Of a stretch of DNA of 64,000 bases, positions 25,683 through 32,662 are shown in pieces. The DNA comes from CAVVAY01 sp963746465 (GTDB taxonomy: Bacteria; Actinomycetota; Actinomycetes; JACCUZ01). The first letter of the stretch is position 1. Each line of letters opens with the position of its first letter. Position numbers and translations under genes: made by a program. The notes beneath the pieces were generated by a model. The model made no database searches. It saw only the letters and a program-made list of their open reading frames with translations, and was not told where the DNA came from. The stretch covers positions 558,001 through 622,000 of the forward strand of contig CAVVAY010000013.1 in NCBI GenBank assembly GCA_963746465.1, in the 5' to 3' direction.

Positions 25683-25718
25683 CACTCCCCTGGCTGGACG
25701 TTCGTGGTTGCCGTTGCC

Positions 25719-25737
25719 TAAGGTTAGGCTTCCCTAA
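25719..25737. promoter_or_regulatory. IdeR/DtxR-type iron box
   Basis: TAAGGTTAGGCTTCCCTAA at 25719-25737 matches 16 of 19 positions of the DtxR/IdeR consensus TTAGGTTAGGCTAACCTAA, including all of the central AGGTTAGGCT. It lies 18 bases before the start of the iron-binding lipoprotein gene, where an Fe2+-loaded repressor would block transcription. It is the only such site I see in the window. Confidence 0.88.
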
Positions 25738-25755
25738 CTACGAGCGAGGACGGGC

Positions 25756-26787
25756 ATGCGCAGGACGGTTCGACGAGCAGCGGTCGTGGCGACGGCCGCT
25801 CTCCTGATGGCGACGGCTGCCTGCGGCGGCGACGGGGAAGGGAGCTCCGGCTCCGACAAGCCCACGCTGACGCTCTACAACGCTCAGCACGAGGAGCTGC
25901 TCCAGGAGATCGTGCCCGGGTTCACCAAAGCCACCGGCATCAAGGTGAAGATGCGCAACGGCGACGACTTCGAGCTGGCCAACCAGCTGGTCCAGGAAGG
26001 GTCGGCGTCCCCGGCCGACGTCTTCCTCACCGAGAACTCGCCGGCCATGACCCTGGTCGACAGCAAGGGCCTGTTCGCCAAGGTCGACGACGCGACGCTG
26101 GGCCAGGTGCCGCCGCAGTTCTCCCCCGCCGACGGTCGCTGGACCGGTTTCGCGGCCCGCTCCACGGTGCTGGTCTACAACACCGACAAGGTCACCGAGG
26201 CAGAGCTGCCGAGCTCGATTCTGGAGCTCGCGGACCCGAAGTGGAAGGGACGCATCTCGTTCTCGCCCTCCGGCGCCGACTTCCAGGCGATCGTCTCGGC
26301 TGTCGTCGAGCTCGAGGGGAAGGCTGCCGCAGAGACGTGGCTGGAGGGCCTCAAGGCCAACGGCACGGTCTACCAGGGGAACAACGTCGTGCTGAAGTCG
26401 GTCAACGACGGCCAGGTCGACGCCGGGATCATCTACCACTACTACTGGTACCGCGACCAGGAGGAGTCCGGCGCGAGCAGCGACAACACCGCCCTGCACT
26501 ACTTCGGCGACCAGGACCCCGGTGCGTTCCTGAGCATCTCCGGGGCGGGCGTCCTCAAGTCCAGCGACCACCCGAAGGAGGCTCAGGAGTTCGTCCGGTA
26601 CCTCAGCGGCGTCAAGGGCCAGACCGCCCTCGCCGAGAGCTACGCGCTGGAGTACCCGCTGAACCCCGACGTCCCCGCCAACCCGGCGATCAAGCCGCTC
26701 GCCGAGCTCGAGCCCCCGGAGGTCGAGCCCTCAGGGCTCAACGGCCCGGTCGTCATCGAGCTGATGCAGCAGGCAGGGCTGCTCTGA
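25756..26787 (+). CDS. Ferric-iron ABC transporter substrate-binding lipoprotein (FbpA-like)
   Basis: The product has 343 residues. A type II signal peptide ends in the lipobox ATAAC, so the mature protein is lipid-anchored at Cys23 on the outer face of the membrane. The mature part has LTLYNAQHEELLQEIVPGF and DVFLTENSPAMTLVD, typical of class 7 (Fe3+) binding proteins, and a tyrosine-rich IIYHYYWYRDQ segment that supplies iron-coordinating tyrosines in this family. The iron box directly upstream predicts derepression under iron limitation. The stop overlaps the presumed CTG start of the permease gene. Confidence 0.92.
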   Translation: MRRTVRRAAVVATAALLMATAACGGDGEGSSGSDKPTLTLYNAQHEELLQEIVPGFTKATGIKVKMRNGDDFELANQLVQEGSASPADVFLTENSPAMTLVDSKGLFAKVDDATLGQVPPQFSPADGRWTGFAARSTVLVYNTDKVTEAELPSSILELADPKWKGRISFSPSGADFQAIVSAVVELEGKAAAETWLEGLKANGTVYQGNNVVLKSVNDGQVDAGIIYHYYWYRDQEESGASSDNTALHYFGDQDPGAFLSISGAGVLKSSDHPKEAQEFVRYLSGVKGQTALAESYALEYPLNPDVPANPAIKPLAELEPPEVEPSGLNGPVVIELMQQAGLL

Positions 26788-28355
26788 GCACGACTCGCAG
26801 CACCCTCCTCTCGGTAGGAGCGGCCCGGCCCAAGGAAGCCGCCCCGCTCCCGCTGACCGCTGCGGCGACCGCGGTGGCACTGCTGGCGTTGGTGCCACTG
26901 GTCTTCGTCGTCGTCTACACCGTGATGATCGGGTTCGACGAGGCCTGGGACCTGCTGGTGCGCCCGAGGATCGGCGAGCTGCTGTACAACACCGCACGTC
27001 TGACCATCGGTGCGATCGTGCTGAGCAGCATCGTCGGCACCGCGGCCGCGTGGCTCGTGGAGCGCAGCAGCCTGCCCGCCCGACGGCTGTGGCACGTCCT
27101 GCTCGCGGCTCCGCTGGCCGTCCCGGCGTTCGTGAACAGCTTCGGCTGGGTGTCCCTCACCCCGAAGGTCGAGGGGTTCGCCGGGGCACTGCTGATCGTG
27201 ACGCTCTCGTACTACCCGCTCGTGTACCTGCCGGTCGCGGCGATGCTGCGGGGGCTGGACCCCGCGCTCGAGGAGACCGCCCAGTCGCTCGGCGTCAGCA
27301 CCTGGGCGACCTTCTTCCGGGTGGTCCTCCCCCAGCTGCGGCCGGCACTGCTCGGTGGCGGGCTGCTCGTCGGCATCCACCTGCTCGCCGAGTTCGGTGC
27401 CTTGCAGATGCTGCGGTTCCCCACGTTCACCACCGCGATCTACGACCAGTACCGGTCGTCGTTCAACGGCCCGGCAGCCAACATGATCGCCGGCGTCCTG
27501 GTCCTGTGCTGCCTGCTGCTGCTGCTGGCCGAGCTGCGGTTGCGCGGGCACCACCGGTACTCCCGCCTCGGCTCCGGCGCTGCCCGGCCGGCCACCCGCC
27601 GGCGGCTCGGACGCTGGACCGCGCCGGCGCTGGCCGCCCTGGCCGGGCTGGTGGCCCTGGCTCTCGGTGTTCCGCTGGGCAGCCTGGTGCACTGGCTGCT
27701 CGTCGGCTCGTCGACCGCGTTCCCGGTCGGCTCGCTGGCCAGTGCGGCGGCCACCTCGCTGGCTCTCGCGACGGCAGCGGCGGCGCTTACTACCGCGCTC
27801 GCGGTCCCGGTGGCCTGGCTCGCCGTCCGGCACCGCGGAACGGTCAGCACGACCCTGGAGCGCAGCACCTACTTCGGCAACGCGCTGCCGGGCATCGTCG
27901 TCGCGCTGGCGCTGGTGACGGTGTCGATCCGGTACGTCCAGCCGCTGTACCAGACCACGCTGCTGCTGCTGACGGCGTACGCGATCATGTTCCTGCCCCG
28001 GGCCATCGTCAGCGTTCGGGCGGCGTTCGCGCAGGCACCGCCGCTGCTCGACGACGTGGCCCACTCGCTGGGCAGCTACTCGCTCAGCACCCTGCGCCGG
28101 GTCACTCTCCCGATCATCGCGCCCGGCCTCGGCGCCGGGGCAGCGCTGGTGTTCCTCGCCGTGGTCACCGAGCTCACCGCAACACTGCTGCTTGCTCCGA
28201 TCGGGACCTCGACGCTGGCGACGGAGTTCTGGTCGAACAGCTACAACGTCCAGTACGGCGCGGCCGCACCGTACGCCGCCCTGATGGTGCTCATCTCCGC
28301 GCCCGCCACCTACCTGCTCAGCCGACAGGTCCGCCGGACCGTGGGAAAGCCATGA
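26784..28355 (+). CDS. Ferric-iron ABC transporter permease (FbpB-like)
   Basis: About 523 residues with about 12 transmembrane helices in two six-helix halves. Each half carries an EAA loop that docks the ATPase: EETAQSLGVSTWATFF (first) and DDVAHSLGSYSLSTLR (second), each followed by R-V-x-LP. This duplicated single-chain permease is typical of FbpB/CysTW-type iron transporters. The start is a problem: the conserved N-terminus (PLPLTAAATAVALLALVPLV) has no ATG, GTG or TTG before it in frame. I place the start at CTG 26784, which overlaps the preceding stop (CTGA); the first GTG is 26874, inside helix 1. Confidence 0.85.
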   Translation: MSTTRSTLLSVGAARPKEAAPLPLTAAATAVALLALVPLVFVVVYTVMIGFDEAWDLLVRPRIGELLYNTARLTIGAIVLSSIVGTAAAWLVERSSLPARRLWHVLLAAPLAVPAFVNSFGWVSLTPKVEGFAGALLIVTLSYYPLVYLPVAAMLRGLDPALEETAQSLGVSTWATFFRVVLPQLRPALLGGGLLVGIHLLAEFGALQMLRFPTFTTAIYDQYRSSFNGPAANMIAGVLVLCCLLLLLAELRLRGHHRYSRLGSGAARPATRRRLGRWTAPALAALAGLVALALGVPLGSLVHWLLVGSSTAFPVGSLASAAATSLALATAAAALTTALAVPVAWLAVRHRGTVSTTLERSTYFGNALPGIVVALALVTVSIRYVQPLYQTTLLLLTAYAIMFLPRAIVSVRAAFAQAPPLLDDVAHSLGSYSLSTLRRVTLPIIAPGLGAGAALVFLAVVTELTATLLLAPIGTSTLATEFWSNSYNVQYGAAAPYAALMVLISAPATYLLSRQVRRTVGKP

Positions 28356-29413
28356 CGTCGCTGTCCCTTCGTGGGGTGTTCAAGAGCTACGGCGCGAGCC
28401 GAGTGCTCGAGGGGATCGACCTCGAGGTCCCGGCACGAAGCATCACCGCGGTGCTCGGACCGTCCGGGTGCGGCAAGACGACGCTGCTGCGGATCGTGGC
28501 CGGCTTCACCAACCCGGACGCCGGCAAGGTGGTGTTCGGTGACACCACCGTGGTCGGCGGGGGTCGCGCCGTGCCACCGCAGCGCCGCCACGTCGGCTAC
28601 GTGCCGCAGGAAGGTGCGCTGTTCCCGCACCTGGATGTCGCGGCGAACATCAGCTTCGGCCTGCCTCGCGGCCAGCGGCGGAAGAGCTCCCGGATCGACG
28701 AGCTGCTGGGGCTGGTCGGCCTCGACGACTCGCTGCGGACGCGCTACCCGCACGAGCTCTCCGGCGGCCAGCAGCAGCGGGTGGCACTGGCCCGGGCGCT
28801 CGCACCGCGCCCCGCGGTCGTGCTGCTGGACGAGCCGTTCTCGTCGCTGGACGCCGGGCTGCGCGAGGTCACCGCCCGCGCCGTGATCGGCGCACTGCGC
28901 GCGGCCGATGCGACCGCCGTGCTGGTCACCCACGACCAGAGCGAGGCGCTGTCGCTGAGCGACCAGGTGGCGGTGATGCGCGAGGGGCGCCTTGCCCAGA
29001 CCGACAACCCGGCCGCGCTCTATCGCTCCCCCGTGGACATCGGGGTAGCCACCTTCGTCGGCGGCGCCGTCCTGCTGCCCGCGACCCTGCACGGTGGTGC
29101 TGCTCGTTGTGCACTCGGCGACCTGGCGGTGTCCACCGGCGGGGACACCGAAGGGCCGACGCAGGTACTGGTGCGACCCGAGCAGCTGCACCTGCGGCCG
29201 GCCGGCGACAGCGTGAACGGCGCCGGCGTCCCGGCCCGGGTGGTCGAGGTCAGCTTCTACGGCCACGACGCCGCCGTGCACCTCGACCTGTTGCCGGACG
29301 GCCCGCGGGTGGTTGCCAGGGTCGTGGGAGCGGTCGCACCGGCACCAGGTGACGCGGTCACGCTGACCACGCACGGGGCCGTGGCCGTCTACCCCGCGCC
29401 GAAGGGTTCGTAG
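28352..29413 (+). CDS. Ferric-iron ABC transporter ATP-binding protein (FbpC-like)
   Basis: The product has 353 residues. Walker A is GPSGCGKTT (residues 36-44), the Q-loop is YVPQEGALFPH, the signature is LSGGQQQRVALARAL, Walker B is VVLLDEPFSSLD and the switch His is in VLVTHDQSEAL. The C-terminal 120 residues form a TOBE-like domain with VLVRPEQLHLR and VVEVSFYGHDAAVHLDL, as in FbpC and PotA-type ATPases. It energises iron import at the inner face of the membrane. The ATG overlaps the permease stop by 4 bases and the next gene starts 2 bases after its stop. Confidence 0.92.
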   Translation: MTSLSLRGVFKSYGASRVLEGIDLEVPARSITAVLGPSGCGKTTLLRIVAGFTNPDAGKVVFGDTTVVGGGRAVPPQRRHVGYVPQEGALFPHLDVAANISFGLPRGQRRKSSRIDELLGLVGLDDSLRTRYPHELSGGQQQRVALARALAPRPAVVLLDEPFSSLDAGLREVTARAVIGALRAADATAVLVTHDQSEALSLSDQVAVMREGRLAQTDNPAALYRSPVDIGVATFVGGAVLLPATLHGGAARCALGDLAVSTGGDTEGPTQVLVRPEQLHLRPAGDSVNGAGVPARVVEVSFYGHDAAVHLDLLPDGPRVVARVVGAVAPAPGDAVTLTTHGAVAVYPAPKGS

Positions 29414-29415
29414 CG

Positions 29416-31953
29416 GTGACGCTCACCCCGGAACGGGCGCCCGTCGCGACTCCCGTCACGTTCCTCGATCTGGCCCGCCACGGCGACCGCACCGCCGTGG
29501 TGACCGCCACGGCGCGCTTCAGCTACCGCGACCTCGCGGTCCGGGTGGATGCCATGACGACGCGGCTCGGGCCGGGCCGGCGTCTGCTGCTGCTCTCCGG
29601 CCGGAACGACCTGGACACCCTGGTCGCCTATCTCGCGGCGCTGCGTGGTGGCCACCCGGTGATCCTGACCGGTGACGACCGGGACGACCGGCTGCGCGAC
29701 ATCATCGCCACCTACGACCCCGACGTCGTGCTCTGGCCGGGCGAGGACGGACAGGTGCTCGTCGAGCGGCGTGCCGTCAGCGCCCACGGCCTGCATCCCG
29801 AGCTGGCCCTGCTGCTGAGCACGTCCGGCAGCACCGGGTCACCGAAGCTGGTGCGGCTCTCGCACGAGAACCTCGCGGCCAACGCAGCCTCGATCGCCGA
29901 GTTCCTCGACATCCGCGCCAGCGACCGGGCTCCGACCAGCCTGCCGCTGCACTACAGCTACGGCCTGTCGGTGGTGAACAGCCACCTGCTCCGCGGCGCT
30001 GCTCTCGTCCTCACCGACCTGTCGGTGGTCGACGGCTGCTTCTGGGACCTGTTCCGCAAGGCTGGTGCCACCTCGCTGGCCGGCGTCCCGTACACCTTCG
30101 ACCTCCTCGACCGGGTCGGCTTCGCGGACCTGGAGCTCCCGACCCTGCGCTACCTCACCCAGGCCGGCGGCCGACTGGCACCGGACCAGGTCCGCCGGTA
30201 CGCCGAGCTGGGCCAGCGTCGCGGCTTCGACCTGTTCGTCATGTACGGCCAGACCGAGGCGACCGCCCGGATGGCCTACTTGCCCCCCGACCTCGCCGCG
30301 GAGCAGCCGGAGACCATCGGCGTCCCGGTGCCCGGGGGCTCGTTCCGGCTGCGTCCGGTGAGCGGCGCCGACCCCGATACCGGCGAGCTGGTCTACTCCG
30401 GGGCCAACGTCATGCTCGGCTATGCCCGGACGGCCGCCGACCTGACCCTCGGCCGGACGATGGACGAGCTGCGCACCGGTGACCTCGCCCGGCGTACCGA
30501 GCGCGGCCTGTACGAGATCGTCGGCCGGCTCGACCGGCACGCGAAGCTGTTCGGTCTGCGGATCGACCTCGACCGGGTCGAGCGCACCCTCACCGCCGCC
30601 GGGGTCCGAGCGGCCTGCGCGGCCGGGAACGACTGCCTGGTGGTTGCGGTCGAGCACGACCCGACCCGCACCGTGACCTGCGACCTGGCGACGGTGCAGG
30701 GACTGGCGGCCCGGCGCTGCGGCCTGCCCGGTCGGGCTGTGCAGGTATGTGCACTCAGCCAGCTGCCGGTCACCGGCAACGGCAAGGTCGACTACCGCGC
30801 GGTGGCCGGGCTCGCACCGGTGGACGACCGGACGCCGGTCCCTAGGTCGCAGCCAGCTACCGGCGCTGCGCTGCTCGCGTTGTACGCCGAGCTGCTCGGG
30901 CGGGAGAGCGTCTCCGAGGACGACTCGTTCGTCACCCTCGGCGGCGACTCGCTGTCGTACGTCGAGATGTCGGTGCGGCTCGAGGAGGCGCTGGGTCAGC
31001 TGCCTGCGCAGTGGCACACCACCGCCATCCGCGACCTGGCGCCGGCGCCACGGTCGCGCTGGGGGCGCGCGCTGGACACCAGCGTCCTGCTGCGGGCGCT
31101 GGCCATCGTGCTCGTCGTGGGCACCCACGCCAACCTGCTCACCGTGCAAGGCGGCGCCCACCTCCTGCTTGCGGTTGCCGGCTTCAACTTCGCCAGGTTT
31201 CAGCTCAGCGCGGCCACCCGCACCTCGCGGGTCCGCCATCTGGCCGCCAGCATCGGCCGGGTCGCCGCGCCCAGCATGGTGTGGATCGCCGGTGCTGCTC
31301 TCATCGTGGGCACCTACGGCGTCGCCAACGTGCTGTTCCTGAACCAGGTCTTCGGCACCGACACCTTCACGCCACCGTGGCAGTACTGGTTCCTCGAGAC
31401 GTTGGTCTGGACGCTGATCGGCGCACTCGGCCTCCTGGCCGTCCCCGCTGTCGACCGGGCCGAGCGCCGGGCACCGTTCGGCTTCGCCCTCACGGTGCTT
31501 GCCACGACGCTCGCGGTCCGGTTCGCCTTCGTCGGTGTCGAGTCCACCCATGCACAGCGGTACTCCCCGTGGGCCGTGGTGTGGTGCTTCGCTCTCGGCT
31601 GGGCGCTGGCCCGGGCCACCACGGTCCCGCGCCGCCTGCTGGTGACCGCCATCGCCGTCGGGTCGGTCGCCGGCTTCTTCGGCCAGCCAGAGCGTGAGGC
31701 GCTGGTGACCGGCGGGGTCATCGTGCTCGGCTGGGTGGCCACCGTCCGGGTTCCCCGGCTGCTGGGTCGGGCGGCCGGCGTACTCGCCAGCAGCTCGTTG
31801 TACGTGTATCTCACGCACTGGCAGGTGTACCCGCACCTGGAGGACCGGTTCCCGCTGCTCGCGGTGCTGGCGTCGTTCGCAGTGGGCATCGCCTACTGGC
31901 TGCTGGTCACCCGGGTGGCCACGCCGTTGCTCAGGCTGGTTCGCGGCCGCTGA
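29416..31953 (+). CDS. Adenylation domain + carrier domain + membrane acyltransferase-3 fusion
   Basis: The product has 845 residues. Residues 1-470 are an AMP-forming adenylation domain: A3 STSGSTGSPK (135-144), A5 YGQTEA (278-283), A7 RTGDLA and the A10 lysine in PVTGNGKVDY (Lys457). Residues 480-545 are a carrier domain with the phosphopantetheine serine in GGDSLSYVE (Ser512). Residues 555-845 hold about 9-10 transmembrane helices of the acyltransferase-3 type, with LLRALAIVLVVGTHAN (His571). The logical reaction is activation of a carboxylate, loading on the carrier, and transfer to an acceptor at the membrane. Start GTG 29416 is 2 bases after the iron ATPase stop, so the gene belongs to the iron-box operon. 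Acceptor and acid are unknown. Confidence 0.85.
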   Translation: MTLTPERAPVATPVTFLDLARHGDRTAVVTATARFSYRDLAVRVDAMTTRLGPGRRLLLLSGRNDLDTLVAYLAALRGGHPVILTGDDRDDRLRDIIATYDPDVVLWPGEDGQVLVERRAVSAHGLHPELALLLSTSGSTGSPKLVRLSHENLAANAASIAEFLDIRASDRAPTSLPLHYSYGLSVVNSHLLRGAALVLTDLSVVDGCFWDLFRKAGATSLAGVPYTFDLLDRVGFADLELPTLRYLTQAGGRLAPDQVRRYAELGQRRGFDLFVMYGQTEATARMAYLPPDLAAEQPETIGVPVPGGSFRLRPVSGADPDTGELVYSGANVMLGYARTAADLTLGRTMDELRTGDLARRTERGLYEIVGRLDRHAKLFGLRIDLDRVERTLTAAGVRAACAAGNDCLVVAVEHDPTRTVTCDLATVQGLAARRCGLPGRAVQVCALSQLPVTGNGKVDYRAVAGLAPVDDRTPVPRSQPATGAALLALYAELLGRESVSEDDSFVTLGGDSLSYVEMSVRLEEALGQLPAQWHTTAIRDLAPAPRSRWGRALDTSVLLRALAIVLVVGTHANLLTVQGGAHLLLAVAGFNFARFQLSAATRTSRVRHLAASIGRVAAPSMVWIAGAALIVGTYGVANVLFLNQVFGTDTFTPPWQYWFLETLVWTLIGALGLLAVPAVDRAERRAPFGFALTVLATTLAVRFAFVGVESTHAQRYSPWAVVWCFALGWALARATTVPRRLLVTAIAVGSVAGFFGQPEREALVTGGVIVLGWVATVRVPRLLGRAAGVLASSSLYVYLTHWQVYPHLEDRFPLLAVLASFAVGIAYWLLVTRVATPLLRLVRGR

Positions 31954-32172
31954 GAGCCGGGTGGCGAGCGCCCACCGGACGAGGGCAAGTCGGGCCGGCA
32001 AGGATTCCGGCAGCGATCGAAGTCCTGGGGACCGCTGCGGTGTAGATAGGGATACGTTCCCGATGACCGGGACCGGCACGTCGGCGAAGGTTGGGATCAC
32101 GGCGGTCGGCGCCCACCCGGAGCCGGTCCCGAGGACATGACTGTCCGATCTGTCACATATCCGGAGGTTCTA

Positions 32173-32571
32173 GTGTCTGATTTCCCCGCTCTCGCGCACG
32201 TCGCTGTCACGGTCAGCGACCTCGAGCGCAGCACCCGGTGGTACTCGGCTCTGTTCGACTCGGAGCCGGTCCTCGACGAGGACGAGGAGACCGGAGGCTT
32301 TCACCACACGGTCTACCTCATCGGCGGCGGTCAGCTGTTCGGCCTGCACACCCACCCCCGGGGGGCCGGCGGCAAGTTCGACGAGACGCAGACCGGCCTG
32401 GACCACGTGTCGTTCACTTGCCGTGACCGCAACGAGCTGCAGGACCGGGCTGCTCGGCTGGACCAGCTCGGCGTCACCCATGGCGGCATCGTCGACGCGC
32501 ACTACGGGTCCGGCGTCTCGTTCCGCGACCCGGACGGGATCGCGCTGGAGTTCTTCGCGCCGCCGGCGTAG
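32173..32571 (+). CDS. VOC family (glyoxalase-like) protein
   Basis: The product has 132 residues and one VOC module: FPALAHVAVTVSDLERSTRW at the start, metal-ligand positions in FHHTVYLIGG and LDHVSFTCRD, and a final FRDPDGIALEFFAPP glutamate. Metal-dependent dioxygenase or isomerase-like function is possible. GTG 32173 was chosen because GGAGG lies exactly 5 bases upstream; an in-frame ATG at 32137 lacks a comparable site. It stands alone between the iron operon and the SNF2 gene and ends just before a strong hairpin. Confidence 0.82.
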   Translation: MSDFPALAHVAVTVSDLERSTRWYSALFDSEPVLDEDEETGGFHHTVYLIGGGQLFGLHTHPRGAGGKFDETQTGLDHVSFTCRDRNELQDRAARLDQLGVTHGGIVDAHYGSGVSFRDPDGIALEFFAPPA

Positions 32572-32589
32572 TGGCTCGGAGTACCCGGC

Positions 32590-32623
32590 AGAGGCTCGGT
32601 CCGACCTTCCGGACCGAGCCTCT
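32590..32623. terminator. Bidirectional hairpin terminator
   Basis: AGAGGCTCGGTCC (32590-32602) pairs perfectly with GGACCGAGCCTCT (32611-32623), 13 base pairs with an 8-base loop. It sits between the stops of the convergent VOC and SNF2 genes, so it can serve both. No T-run follows on either side. Confidence 0.75.
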
Positions 32624-32662
32624 GGCCAGCGCGTCTTTGATGCGGGGGGCTGCTGCGGGCAG

